64,000 nt of DNA from an uncultured Planctomycetota bacterium (GTDB lineage: Bacteria > Planctomycetota > Phycisphaerae > Phycisphaerales > UBA5793). This document shows positions 33,809-42,476 of the stretch, in pieces. Position 1 is the stretch's first letter. The number at the start of each line of letters is the position of its first letter. The position numbers and the translations under genes were made by a program. Where the stretch lies: positions 59,033-123,032 of the forward strand of contig CAADHA010000075.1 of the NCBI GenBank assembly GCA_900696685.1, in the 5' to 3' direction. The notes under the pieces are model-generated. The model was not told where the DNA came from and searched no databases. It saw only the letters and a program-made list of their open reading frames with translations.

Positions 33809-35074
33809 ATGACGACCCGATTGCACTGCCACAAGTTCGTTTGCGCCGCGATGATCACCGTTGTTCCGATGGTTATCCTTGGGTTTGCTCTATCGCCCGT
33901 GCGTGGACAAGGATGCGGGTGGCAGCTCATCAGCGAGACCGGACCAAACGCCCGTTCCGAACACTCCATGGCCTATGACTCGGCGCGCGGCGTCACCGTG
34001 CTCTTTGGCGGCTGGGATGGATACAGCCGAAACTACGGTGATACTTGGGAATGGGACGGGGTCGAATGGTCGCTTCGCTCCGAAGTGGGGCCCGATCCGC
34101 GACGGGGCTTTGCTATGGCGTACGACGCTAACCGTGGCGTCACCGTGCTCTTCGGCGGCTTTGACAACTCTGGTCGGGGCGATACTTGGGAGTGGGATGG
34201 AATCGCGTGGTCGCTACGGTCAGAAACCGGCCCAAGCGCGCGATGGAGCCACGCCATGGCGTATGACTCGGCGCGTGGCGTCACGGTGCTCTTCGGCGGC
34301 ATGCTTGGTGGCACCGAGACATGGGAGTGGAATGGGGCAGAGTGGTCGCTGCGGTCGCAAACCGGCCCAAGCGCGCGATCGAGCCATGCCATGGCGTATG
34401 ACTCGGCGCGTGGTGTCACGGTGCTCTTCGGCGGCAGTCACAACGGCAACGAAACATGGGAGTGGGATGGCGATGTGTGGTCCCTACGTTCGCAAAACGG
34501 TCCGAGCGCGCGATTGGGTCACGCCATATCATTCGACTCAGTTCGCGGCCGCACCCTTCTCTTCGCGGGCTATGACGGCTCACAGCGAGAGGACACATGG
34601 GAATGGGATGGGGCTGCTTGGTACCTCCGTTCTCAAAACGGCCCGAGTGCGCGACAGTACCACTCGATGGTCTACGACTCGGCGCGCGCTGTCACCGTTA
34701 CCTTTGGCGGCCAGGATGGTGCGCTTCGCGACGACACATGGTCCTTCCGGTGCGGCATCCGGCTCGTCACCGACGGCACATGCCCGGGTGGTGGGCGGAT
34801 TCGCATTGAGTGGTCCGGCGCCACGCCGAATGGGCAGGTTGCCCTGATCTTCGCAAGATGTGAGGGAGACTTCCTCGTGCCGCCCCGGAATCCCTGTCAA
34901 GGAACTCAACTCGGCTTATGCGCAAATCAGATTCAGGTTGCTTGGACCGGTCGTTCAGACGGCACAGGCTCGAAGGTTCTCAACTCAACTGCCGGTGGCG
35001 GGGCGTGTGGGTCATTCCTGCAACTCCTCGACCTCACCACCTGCGACACCAGCAATGTGGCGCGTATCGAGTAG
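33809..35074 (+). CDS. Exported Kelch-repeat protein in prophage cargo
   Basis: 421 residues. A signal peptide (CAAMITVVPMVILGFALSPV) is followed by six tandem repeats of about 52 residues, each built on the pattern GPSAR..HAMAYDSARGVTVLFGG...TWEWDG..WSLRS, the Kelch blade signature. Six blades would make one propeller. A Cys-containing C-terminal domain (about residues 300-421) follows. Several repeats are close to identical at DNA level, which suggests recent tandem duplication. The ATG at 33809 has AAGGAGG at 33794-33800. The protein likely binds a surface ligand; secretion by the host is expected. Confidence 0.85.
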   Translation: MTTRLHCHKFVCAAMITVVPMVILGFALSPVRGQGCGWQLISETGPNARSEHSMAYDSARGVTVLFGGWDGYSRNYGDTWEWDGVEWSLRSEVGPDPRRGFAMAYDANRGVTVLFGGFDNSGRGDTWEWDGIAWSLRSETGPSARWSHAMAYDSARGVTVLFGGMLGGTETWEWNGAEWSLRSQTGPSARSSHAMAYDSARGVTVLFGGSHNGNETWEWDGDVWSLRSQNGPSARLGHAISFDSVRGRTLLFAGYDGSQREDTWEWDGAAWYLRSQNGPSARQYHSMVYDSARAVTVTFGGQDGALRDDTWSFRCGIRLVTDGTCPGGGRIRIEWSGATPNGQVALIFARCEGDFLVPPRNPCQGTQLGLCANQIQVAWTGRSDGTGSKVLNSTAGGGACGSFLQLLDLTTCDTSNVARIE

Positions 35075-35117
35075 ACCCCGGCAAAGCACAGCGATCATCA
35101 ATATGTTGATAGACTTC

Positions 35118-35150
35118 AAGAACCCGGAGAGTGTCTCCGGGTTCTTCTCT
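35118..35150. terminator. Strong rho-independent terminator at the end of the Kelch gene
   Basis: A perfect 13-bp stem (35118-35130 with 35134-35146) around a GTG loop, followed by CTCTCT and preceded by a pyrimidine-poor stretch. It ends the cargo transcript before the portal operon; the long stem may also act on the other strand. Confidence 0.8.
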
Positions 35151-35264
35151 CTGCGCCGACGAGTGAGCCTGCCGCAGTTCCGACATGTCTACCCGTGTAA
35201 CGACTTCGCGCCCGCCTCTCCCCATCCGCAATCTCTGAGCGTTTCATCCGTCCGTACCTGACGG

Positions 35265-35639
35265 ATGGACCATGTACTTCCACCTCTGGATGACCCCGGC
35301 CGACTCGTGATCGAGTTGCGCTTTGTGCCTGCGCTCGACCGTGAAGACGCGGTGCAGGAGGCGTGGGTGGCGCACCTGGAGGGGCGGCCCGTCTCCACCG
35401 CGGTGAACACCTACGCCCAGCGGCAGCGGCGGTGGCGCAAACGCATGGCGGTTCTTATCGACTTCTACGAGGATCAGGGATGGTTGAGTCCGACATCGAG
35501 CAGGCGATCAAACAGAGCGCCCAAGGCCCCGCCAAAGCGAGCGGCGACTCGGGCAGCGTCGAGCAGCACGGCCTCGCCGACCAGATCGAGGCGGACCGCT
35601 ACCTCGAAAGCAAGAAGGCGAGCCGGGGCAAAGGGCTGA
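35265..35639 (+). CDS. Small phage protein upstream of the portal gene
   Basis: 124 residues. The first 70 residues look like a true phage protein (DDPGRLVIELRFVPALDRED, VQEAWVAHLEGRPVS), rather like a sigma region 2 fragment. The last 50 are Ser/Arg/Ala-rich and overlap the next gene by 160 bases in another frame. The real protein probably ends near 35480 and the long tail may result from loss of a stop. Function unknown. Confidence 0.45.
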   Translation: MDHVLPPLDDPGRLVIELRFVPALDREDAVQEAWVAHLEGRPVSTAVNTYAQRQRRWRKRMAVLIDFYEDQGWLSPTSSRRSNRAPKAPPKRAATRAASSSTASPTRSRRTATSKARRRAGAKG

Positions 35640-35680
35640 AGGTGAAGTTCGTGCAACTGGAGCCGCCGGGCACGGCGTGA
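35480..35680 (+). CDS. gpW-like small head protein
   Basis: 66 residues with helices (VESDIEQAIKQSAQGPAKAS, then ADQIEADRYLESKKAS). It lies right before the portal gene and matches the size and place of the gpW-like head-completion proteins of lambdoid phages, which are usually in this position. The stop overlaps the portal start (TGATG at 35678-35682). Assignment rests on position plus general resemblance. Confidence 0.6.
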   Translation: MVESDIEQAIKQSAQGPAKASGDSGSVEQHGLADQIEADRYLESKKASRGKGLKVKFVQLEPPGTA

Positions 35681-37182
35681 TGATGCTCAAGCGATTCATG
35701 TCATCGTGGTTCAATGGCAGCGGCAAGGCGTCGTCAACGACGTCGCGCCCGCCGCTGCGGTTCGTGCGCGCCAAGTTCGACTCGGCTCAGACCACGACCG
35801 ACAACCGTCGCCACTGGGCGAACGCCGACGGTCTGTCGCCCAATGCAGCCCTCTCGCCCGAGGTCCGGCGCACTCTGCGCAATCGCGCCCGATACGAGGT
35901 GGCCAACAACTCGTACGCCAAGGGCATCTTGCTCACGCTCGCCAACGACACCATCGGCACCGGGCCGCGCCTCCAGATGCTCACGGAGGACTCCAGGGCC
36001 AACGAGATCATCGAGAAGGCATTCGCGCAGTGGTCGCGGGCGATCGACCTGCCGGAGAAGTTGCGCACCATGCGACTGGCCCGGGCTGAGAGCGGCGAGG
36101 TCTTCGGCATTCTCACCAGCAACCCGGCCGTCCAGGCGCCGGTCCAACTCGACCTGCGTCTCGTTGAGCCCGACCAGGTGACGAGTCCGCCCGGTCGTCT
36201 GCATCGGTCTGGCGAGGCGGATGGGATCACCTTCGACTCGTTCGGCAACCCGGTCGCCTACACCGTCCTCCGCCGGCATCCGGGTGATGGCGGCACGTTC
36301 GGGTTCTCGGGCGAATTCGACACTGTGCCGGCGGCCTCCGTTGTTCACTATTACCGAGTCGATCGACCCGGCCAGTGGCGCGGCATTCCCGACATCACGC
36401 CGGCGTTGCCTTTGTTCGCTCAGTTGCGGCGCTACACGCTCGCGGTGATCGCCGCGGCGGAGACTGCCGCGGACTTCGCGGCCGTCATCTACACCGACGC
36501 GCCGCCCAACGGAGAGGCGGAGTCCCTCGAGCCGATGGACATCGTCGAACTCGAGCAGCGGCTGGCCACGGTCCTGCCCGGCGGCTGGAAACTCGGCCAG
36601 GTGCATGCCGAGCAGCCTGCGACGACGTACGCCGAGTTCAAGCGTGAGATCCTCAACGAGATCGCGCGGTGTCTGAACATGCCCTTCAACGTCGCGGCCG
36701 GGAATTCCAGCGGGTACAACTACGCCAGCGGCCGGCTCGATCACCAGACCTACTACAAGTCGATCCGCGTCGAGCAGAATCACATTCAGACGGCGGTCCT
36801 CGATCGCATTCTCCGCGCCTGGCTTGATGAAGCCGTGCTCGTCGAGGGATTGCTGCCGCAGTCGATGCGGGCGATCGGCGTTGCCACGCCGCACACGTGG
36901 TTCTGGGATGGGATGGAGCACGTCGATCCCGCCAAGGAAGCGACCGCTCAGGCGACGCGTCTGACCAATCACACGACGACACTCGCGACCGAGTTCGCTC
37001 GGCAGGGCCGGGACTGGGAAGAGGAACTGCGCCAGCGGGCGCGTGAAGTCGAACTCATGAAGGAACTTGGGCTGACTCCGGCGCAGGCGCAGCCGAGCGC
37101 GGACGACCCCGACGAGACAGAGAAGGACGAAGAAGATGGCCAAGAGCAAGACGCCAACGCGATCAGCCGCATCGCAGCCTGA
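35680..37182 (+). CDS. Phage portal protein, lambda gpB family
   Basis: 500 residues. The portal fold is supported by SPEVRRTLRNRARYEVANNS, RLVEPDQVTSP and a C-terminal region with EILNEIARCLNMPFNVAAGN. This matches lambda-family portals, which form the dodecameric DNA entry channel. The last 45 residues are acidic (DPDETEKDEEDG). ATG 35680 is chosen as it overlaps the previous stop; a GTG lies one codon earlier. The gene overlaps the protease-capsid gene by 47 bases. Confidence 0.92.
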   Translation: MMLKRFMSSWFNGSGKASSTTSRPPLRFVRAKFDSAQTTTDNRRHWANADGLSPNAALSPEVRRTLRNRARYEVANNSYAKGILLTLANDTIGTGPRLQMLTEDSRANEIIEKAFAQWSRAIDLPEKLRTMRLARAESGEVFGILTSNPAVQAPVQLDLRLVEPDQVTSPPGRLHRSGEADGITFDSFGNPVAYTVLRRHPGDGGTFGFSGEFDTVPAASVVHYYRVDRPGQWRGIPDITPALPLFAQLRRYTLAVIAAAETAADFAAVIYTDAPPNGEAESLEPMDIVELEQRLATVLPGGWKLGQVHAEQPATTYAEFKREILNEIARCLNMPFNVAAGNSSGYNYASGRLDHQTYYKSIRVEQNHIQTAVLDRILRAWLDEAVLVEGLLPQSMRAIGVATPHTWFWDGMEHVDPAKEATAQATRLTNHTTTLATEFARQGRDWEEELRQRAREVELMKELGLTPAQAQPSADDPDETEKDEEDGQEQDANAISRIAA

Positions 37183-39148
37183 TCAGGGCGCAGCGCAAAC
37201 CATCGAGATCACCGCGGCGGCGCAGATCGACATCGAGGCCGCGGCCGGCGAGGGAACCACGGCATTGCCGCGCTTCAAAATGATCGCGTACACCGGCAGC
37301 GCCATGCGTGTCGCCGCGTGGCGGCACCCCGTCATCCTCGACCTGGCGGGACTGAACATTCCCTCGCAGATGCGGCCGATCCGTTTCAGCCATGACCCTG
37401 CCTCGGGTGTCGGTCACACTGACGCGATCCGCATCGAGCAGGGGCAGTTGATTGCCTCGGGCCTCGTGTCGCGCGACACGCCCACGGCCCGCGAGATCGT
37501 GACCTCCTCGAAGAACGGCTTCCCCTGGCAGGCGTCGGTGGGCGCTTCGGTCGAGGAGTTCGAGTTCATCCGCGAAGGTCAGAAGGTACTCGTCAACGGC
37601 CAGGAATTCGCCGGGCCGGTCAACGTCGTCCGCAAGGCGACGCTCGGCGAGATCAGTTTCGTGGACCTCGGCGCGGACGGGAAGACCAGTGTGAATGTCG
37701 CGGCGATCGCTGCGAATCAGGAGAACATCATGGACGGTGAGAACAAGGACAACGGGACCGCCAGCAACAACGGCACGATGACGCAGCCCAAGGGCGAGTC
37801 GACCGATGACGCTTCGACGGTCAACGCCAGCGCCATTGAGGGAATCCGCGCGCAGGCGCTCGCCGAGACCACTCGCATTTCCGCCGTGCGCCGCCTCTGC
37901 GCCGGCCAGCATCACGAGATCGAGGCCAAGGCCATCCGCGAGGGTTGGGACGCGACGCGCACTGAACTGGAGATCCTCCGCGCCAATCGGCCCAAGGCCC
38001 CGGCGATCCATGTGCATGACCAGAATGTGAGCACCCAGGTGCTCGAAGCGGCGTGCATGCTCACGGCCGGACTCGATGAACCGGAGAAGCATTGCGAGGA
38101 GCAGGCGCTGGACCTGGCGTCCAAGCGATTCCGCGGCGGCATCGGGTTGCAGGAGCTGCTGTTGGAGGCGGCGTGGGCGAATGGGTACAGCGGCCGCAAT
38201 TTCCGTGACAGCCGCAACGTGCTCAAGTTCGCCTTCAACCCCGGCATCGAAGCGGGCCTGAGTACGATCGATGTCGGCGGCATCCTGAGCAACGTCGCCA
38301 ACAAGTTCCTCCTCGAAGGCTTCTTCTCCGTCGAGCGCACCTGGCGGAACATCACTGCCGTGCGGAACGTGAGCGACTTCAAGACCGTCACGTCCTATCG
38401 CCTCATCGGCAAGGATCAGTACGAGATCGTGGCGCCCGGCGGTGAACTCAAGCACGGCACGCTCGGCGAAGAGCAGTACACCAACAAGGCCGACACCTAT
38501 GGCCTGCTGCTCTCCATCGACCGGCGCGACATCATCAACGATGACCTCGGCGCCATCACGACAGTGCCGCGCAAACTCGGTCGCGGGTCGGGCCTGAAGA
38601 TCAATGACGTCTTCTGGTCCGTGTTCATGGCCAACAGCGACTTCTTCAAGGTCGGCAACAAGAACTTCATCAGCGGGGCCGACACGGCCCTGACCATCGA
38701 CGGCCTGACCAAGGGTGAAGTCACCTTCATGGACCAGGTCGATGGCGACGGCAAGCCCATCGGCGTCATGCCCGCCATCCTCCTCGTGCCCACGGCGCTC
38801 TCTGCCATCGGCACGCAACTGTTCAAGAGCATGGAACTGCGCGACACGACGGCGAGCACGAAGTACCCGGTGAGCAACCCGCACCAGGGCAAGTTCCGTG
38901 TCGAGGTCAGTCGTTACCTGAGCAATGCGCAGTACACCGGCAACTCAGCCAAGGCGTGGTACCTGCTTGCGGATGCCGCCGACCTGCCGGTGATCGAGGT
39001 CGCCTTCCTCAACGGTCAGGAATCGCCGACGATCGAAACCGCCGAGGCGGATTTCAACGTGCTGGGCATCCAGATGCGCGGCTATCACGACTTCGGCTGT
39101 GCGTTGCAGGATCCGCGTGGCGGCGTCAAGAGCAAGGGCGAGTCGTAA
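37136..39148 (+). CDS. Prohead protease fused to major capsid protein
   Basis: 670 residues. The N-terminal 190 residues resemble Mu-type prohead proteases (FSHDPASGVGHTDAIR, NGFPWQASVGASVEEFE, GEISFVDLGADG). After a low-complexity linker (about 200-230), the C-terminal 350 residues look like an HK97-fold major capsid protein (GLSTIDVGGILSNVANKFLL, LPVIEVAFLNGQ). Single-chain protease-capsid fusions are known in some phages, and the chain would cleave itself during maturation. The 47-base overlap with the portal gene suggests coupled translation. Confidence 0.85.
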   Translation: MAKSKTPTRSAASQPDQGAAQTIEITAAAQIDIEAAAGEGTTALPRFKMIAYTGSAMRVAAWRHPVILDLAGLNIPSQMRPIRFSHDPASGVGHTDAIRIEQGQLIASGLVSRDTPTAREIVTSSKNGFPWQASVGASVEEFEFIREGQKVLVNGQEFAGPVNVVRKATLGEISFVDLGADGKTSVNVAAIAANQENIMDGENKDNGTASNNGTMTQPKGESTDDASTVNASAIEGIRAQALAETTRISAVRRLCAGQHHEIEAKAIREGWDATRTELEILRANRPKAPAIHVHDQNVSTQVLEAACMLTAGLDEPEKHCEEQALDLASKRFRGGIGLQELLLEAAWANGYSGRNFRDSRNVLKFAFNPGIEAGLSTIDVGGILSNVANKFLLEGFFSVERTWRNITAVRNVSDFKTVTSYRLIGKDQYEIVAPGGELKHGTLGEEQYTNKADTYGLLLSIDRRDIINDDLGAITTVPRKLGRGSGLKINDVFWSVFMANSDFFKVGNKNFISGADTALTIDGLTKGEVTFMDQVDGDGKPIGVMPAILLVPTALSAIGTQLFKSMELRDTTASTKYPVSNPHQGKFRVEVSRYLSNAQYTGNSAKAWYLLADAADLPVIEVAFLNGQESPTIETAEADFNVLGIQMRGYHDFGCALQDPRGGVKSKGES

Positions 39149-39158
39149 GGAGTGAAAT

Positions 39159-39188
39159 GAGCCGCATCGTGACAGGACGATGCGGCTC
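39159..39188 (+). other. Perfect 12-bp hairpin after the capsid gene
   Basis: GAGCCGCATCGT (39159-39170) pairs perfectly with 39177-39188 across the loop GACAGG. There is no T-run after it, so it is more likely an attenuator or a transcript stabiliser than a simple terminator. It lies 10 bases after the capsid stop in the 243-base gap before the DUF2190 gene; nothing else is seen in that gap. Confidence 0.6.
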
Positions 39189-39391
39189 CCATGCCATGCC
39201 ATACCGCGGTCCCACATCATCGTTCGTCCGTTCCAGCCCCTGTCGGCTGTCGGTGGACTGTGGTTATCCCCGCGTTGGGGTGTTTCCCGAAAGGGTCAGT
39301 AACGCTTTCAGCGGTCACCACCTTTCGGCCTGAGGGTTGGCAACCTCAAGTTGCAGAATGTTAGGAATGACAGTTCGAAGGACCAAGACCA

Positions 39392-40087
39392 ATGGCACAA
39401 GCAACATTCGTACATGATGGCAACTCCATCGACTACACCCCCGGCAACGCCGTCGCAGCCGGACAGGTGGTGGTCCAGAGCACACTGCCGGGCTTTGCGC
39501 GCACGCCGATTCCCGCCAACGCGCTGGGTTCACTCGGTGTGGCCGGCATCTACGACATCGTCAAGGTGACGGGCGCGATCGACGCCGGGGTGGCGGTCTA
39601 CTGGGACGCCAACGGCGATCCCGTCGGCGGCACGGCCGGGACCGGCGCGCTGACGACCACCTCGACTGGCAACGCCTACCTCGGCAAGACGGTTCGGGCC
39701 GCTGCCGAATCCGATGCGACCGCGCGTGTGCTCGTCGATCACTCCGTCATCGGCCTCCAGAGCACACTGACGGGCGCGATTCCCGATCCCGGCGACGCCG
39801 GCGCGATCCCCGTAGCCCAGTCGGGTTATGTGCCGATCGTGACCGCGGGCTCGGAGACTCGGACCTTGGCGATCCCGACCTTTGTCGGCCAGGAACTGCT
39901 CCTGTTCATCAAGACCGACGGCGGTACTTGCGTGATCACGGTGGCATCACCGATCAACCAGACCGGCAACAACACCATCACGATGGCGGATGTGAACGAC
40001 TCGATCCGCCTCCACGGCATCGACAACAACGGCGCGCTCGTCTGGCGTGTGGTGTGCAACGACGGCGCTGCGCTCTCGACGGTGTGA
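39392..40087 (+). CDS. DUF2190 capsid decoration protein
   Basis: 231 residues. The segments AQATFVHDGNSIDYTPGNAV and GQVVVQSTLPGFARTPIPAN are typical of DUF2190, a capsid cement or decoration protein, and the C-terminal half is a beta-rich domain with TGNNTITMADVNDSIRLHG. The order capsid then DUF2190 supports this. ATG 39392 is preceded by GAAGGAC. Confidence 0.78.
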   Translation: MAQATFVHDGNSIDYTPGNAVAAGQVVVQSTLPGFARTPIPANALGSLGVAGIYDIVKVTGAIDAGVAVYWDANGDPVGGTAGTGALTTTSTGNAYLGKTVRAAAESDATARVLVDHSVIGLQSTLTGAIPDPGDAGAIPVAQSGYVPIVTAGSETRTLAIPTFVGQELLLFIKTDGGTCVITVASPINQTGNNTITMADVNDSIRLHGIDNNGALVWRVVCNDGAALSTV

Positions 40088-40093
40088 TGCATC

Positions 40094-40477
40094 ATGACCG
40101 ACTTGCTCAGCCAGGGATTGTCATGGCTCGAAGATCAGCGTCACCAGCACCTGACGCGGCTGGTCACGTACCAGCGCGGGGGCAGCGAGGTGGAAGTGGC
40201 GGCGACGATCGGCCGCACCGTCTTCGAACAGGACGACCACGCGGGCGGGCTCACGCGCATCGAATCTCGGGACTTCCTTATCCGCGCCGCCGATCTCGTC
40301 CTCGCCGCTGAGGTGACACTGCCCCAGCCCGGCGACCGGATAATCGAGAGCGACGCCATCGCCACGTACACCTACGAGGTCATGGCCCCGGGCAGCGAGC
40401 CGCCGTGGCGTTACAGCGACGTGAACCGGTTGACACTGCGCATCCACACCAAGCACGTGGCGACGGAGGCGCTCTGA
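40094..40477 (+). CDS. Head-tail joining protein (gpFII-like)
   Basis: 127 residues, beta-rich (TYQRGGSEVEVAATIGRTVF, LPQPGDRIIESDAIATYTYE). Size, fold pattern and place after DUF2190 fit a lambda gpFII-like connector. It ends with TGATG overlapping the next gene. Confidence 0.6.
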   Translation: MTDLLSQGLSWLEDQRHQHLTRLVTYQRGGSEVEVAATIGRTVFEQDDHAGGLTRIESRDFLIRAADLVLAAEVTLPQPGDRIIESDAIATYTYEVMAPGSEPPWRYSDVNRLTLRIHTKHVATEAL

Positions 40478-40710
40478 TGGCCGCCAATCGCGACACACTT
40501 TCGCGCTGGGCAGGGCCGATTCTCACGGCCCTCGTCGCCGGCGCGGCTCTCACGGTCCAGTGGGGCGTCATCACGACGAAGCTCGATCACGTCGAGAAGC
40601 GCCTCGATGAACTCATCCTCGAAGCGCGCTCGCTGCGCACCGAGTACAAGGAGATTGAGCGGCGGCTGTCGTATCTCGAAGGGCGGGCCAACGGGAGGAG
40701 CGGGCCGTAA
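40477..40710 (+). CDS. Small membrane protein with coiled coil
   Basis: 77 residues: one membrane helix (GPILTALVAGAALTVQWGVI) and a coiled coil (LDHVEKRLDELILEARSLR). The layout recalls XhlA-type hemolysin or holin partners. It is the only plausible lysis-related protein besides the one at 42312, but no endolysin is seen and its place among head-tail joining genes is unusual for lysis. Confidence 0.6.
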   Translation: MAANRDTLSRWAGPILTALVAGAALTVQWGVITTKLDHVEKRLDELILEARSLRTEYKEIERRLSYLEGRANGRSGP

Positions 40711-41135
40711 TGAGCAGCACGATCCTCACGATCGCCGACGCCATCGTGGCGAGCCTCAACGGGGCGTCGTTCTCGATGCCCTTCACCGCCGCGCGCCGGC
40801 TCGTGCCGACCTTCGACCTGCCGGACCTGGTGGCATTGCAGGTAAGTGTCGTGACACGCTCATCGGCGAGAACGGCCTCGGGCCGGCGTGACTCGTGGCT
40901 GGACTGCACCGTCGATGTCGGCATTCAGAAACAGGTGGCCGGGGATGGCGACGCCGATGCATTGATCGCCCTGACTGAGGAGATCGCCGAGCACCTGAGC
41001 CACCAGCGATTGGCCGGCGCGCCCGAGGCGGCATGGCTGATCACGGCGACCAATCCATTGATCGCAGCCGAACATCTCGACCAGCAGCGCGCATTCACGA
41101 GTGTCGTGTCGGTCACCTACAGGGTGAGGACGTAG
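40710..41135 (+). CDS. Tail completion/minor tail protein
   Basis: 141 residues (IADAIVASLNGASFSMPFTA, then a beta region and VVSVTYRVRT). The pattern is that of small tail-completion proteins found between head-tail connectors and the tail tube. Start overlaps the previous stop (TAATG). Confidence 0.6.
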   Translation: MSSTILTIADAIVASLNGASFSMPFTAARRLVPTFDLPDLVALQVSVVTRSSARTASGRRDSWLDCTVDVGIQKQVAGDGDADALIALTEEIAEHLSHQRLAGAPEAAWLITATNPLIAAEHLDQQRAFTSVVSVTYRVRT

Positions 41136-41144
41136 AAGCGAGGG

Positions 41145-41237
41145 CTGTTGGACTGTTCGGCCGTTTGACTGTTCGGCTGAATCCAAGCATCCAACAGCCT
41201 GCCAACCCAACAGCCCAACAGCCAAACAGTCCAACAG
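41145..41237. repeat. Inverted and tandem repeat before the tail-tube gene
   Basis: CTGTTGGACTGTT (41145-41157) is the perfect inverse of 41225-41237, and the region between carries further copies of CCAACAG/CCCAACAG and GACTGTTCGG. It fills the 114-base gap between the tail completion gene and the tail tube gene. Confidence 0.65.
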
Positions 41238-41249
41238 TCGGAGGTTCCC

Positions 41250-41681
41250 ATGGGCTTCAAACTCGGCATGGAGGCCGTCCTCAACTACAAGGTGGACGGC
41301 CAGGGCGCCGGCGGCGCGTGGCTGGAACTGACCAATGTCCGCGATGTGACGCTCAACTGCGAGGCAGCCGAGGCGGACCTCACTACCCGCGCCAACGCAG
41401 GCTGGCGCGCCACGGTCGCCACCCTCAAGTCCGCCACCGTCGAGTTCGAGATGGTCTGGGACACCGCCGATGCGGGCTTCACCGCCATCAGGAATGCGTA
41501 CCTCAACAACGGCATCATCGGATTCCAGATCCTCGACGAGACTTCGGGCCAGGGATTGCAGGCCGACTTCATGATCAGTTCCTTCAGTCGCAGCGAGCCG
41601 CTCGAGGAAGGCATCACCGTCTCGGTCACCGCCAAGGTCGCCTACTCGGCCACGCCGCCCTCGTGGATCGGAGGTGCATGA
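41250..41681 (+). CDS. Major tail tube protein
   Basis: 143 residues of predominantly beta structure (AWLELTNVRDVTLNCEAAEA, ATVATLKSATVEFEMVWDTA, GITVSVTAKVAYSATPP). This matches siphovirus tail tube proteins, which polymerise as stacked rings around the tape measure. GGAGG is seen in front of the following gene as well as here (CGGAGGTTCCC before the ATG). Confidence 0.78.
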   Translation: MGFKLGMEAVLNYKVDGQGAGGAWLELTNVRDVTLNCEAAEADLTTRANAGWRATVATLKSATVEFEMVWDTADAGFTAIRNAYLNNGIIGFQILDETSGQGLQADFMISSFSRSEPLEEGITVSVTAKVAYSATPPSWIGGA

Positions 41682-42283
41682 TGCCTACGAGCACTCTGTC
41701 ATTGGCTGGCGAGATCGGCGGCGCGCCACTGGGGGCAACCCTCCAGCGCACCGCCGACGGTTCCATCCGCCAGGGCCCGATCACGCTGCCGGCGGCCGAG
41801 GCCGGCACGCTCTCGACGCGCAGCACCGACACCACCGGCACGCTGACCATCCCGGGTACAACCCTTCAGACCGGCGACAAGATCGACGTCTACTGGGCCG
41901 GCGGCCGGCGCTACGACGTTGTGGTGGGGACGGTGGTGGGCGACAGTGTCCCGATCTCCGGTGGGGCCGGCGACATCCTGCCCGCGCAGTCCACGGCCGT
42001 TACGGCGACGAAGCAGGTGTCGATCATCCTCGCGTTCACCGGCGATAAACTCGTCGCCATCGGCGCGAAACTCGGGGAGCGAGGACACATCAGCATTCGT
42101 GACACCGGGGTGACCGCGCTGTCGATCGACCTCGTGAAGAACGAGACATGGTTCTGGCTTGACGGCCAGCAGATCGCCAATCCGCTCGCAGGCGACTCGG
42201 TCGATGGCCTCATGGTGAGCAACGCATCGTCTGCGGCGTCGGCCGTCCTGAACATTGGCGTGCTCTACGACTCGACGCCGTAA
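41681..42283 (+). CDS. Phage structural protein of unknown function
   Basis: 200 residues, beta-rich (GTLTIPGTTLQTGDKIDVYW, VVGDSVPISGGAGDILPAQ). No family recognised. Position between tail tube and tail assembly chaperone suggests a tail or head decoration role. It starts at ATG 41681, in a TGATG overlap with the tail-tube stop. Confidence 0.6.
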   Translation: MPTSTLSLAGEIGGAPLGATLQRTADGSIRQGPITLPAAEAGTLSTRSTDTTGTLTIPGTTLQTGDKIDVYWAGGRRYDVVVGTVVGDSVPISGGAGDILPAQSTAVTATKQVSIILAFTGDKLVAIGAKLGERGHISIRDTGVTALSIDLVKNETWFWLDGQQIANPLAGDSVDGLMVSNASSAASAVLNIGVLYDSTP

Positions 42284-42311
42284 ACGAGGAAGATGCTCGG
42301 AGAACGCACAC

Positions 42312-42476
42312 ATGGGATGCTGGATGTATGCGATTCTGGCCGTGTGGTTCGTCTGGCTGCTGGCGCCGTGGGCGAGCCGTCAAATGCGAGCCGCCTTCCC
42401 CATCATCGATCCGCGGCTCTTCGATAAGAAGCCGGAGGACACTGCACATGAAAACCTTCAAGGACAACTCGAGTAA
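42312..42476 (+). CDS. Small membrane protein
   Basis: 54 residues with one strong membrane helix (WMYAILAVWFVWLLAPWAS) and a short polar tail. It overlaps the chaperone gene start by 29 bases. It could be a holin-like or inner-membrane phage protein, but evidence is limited to the helix. Confidence 0.45.
   Translation: MGCWMYAILAVWFVWLLAPWASRQMRAAFPIIDPRLFDKKPEDTAHENLQGQLE

Noticed and set aside
33950..34760. CRISPR-like repeat array
   Set aside because: Repeats are in frame and encode Kelch blades without spacers.
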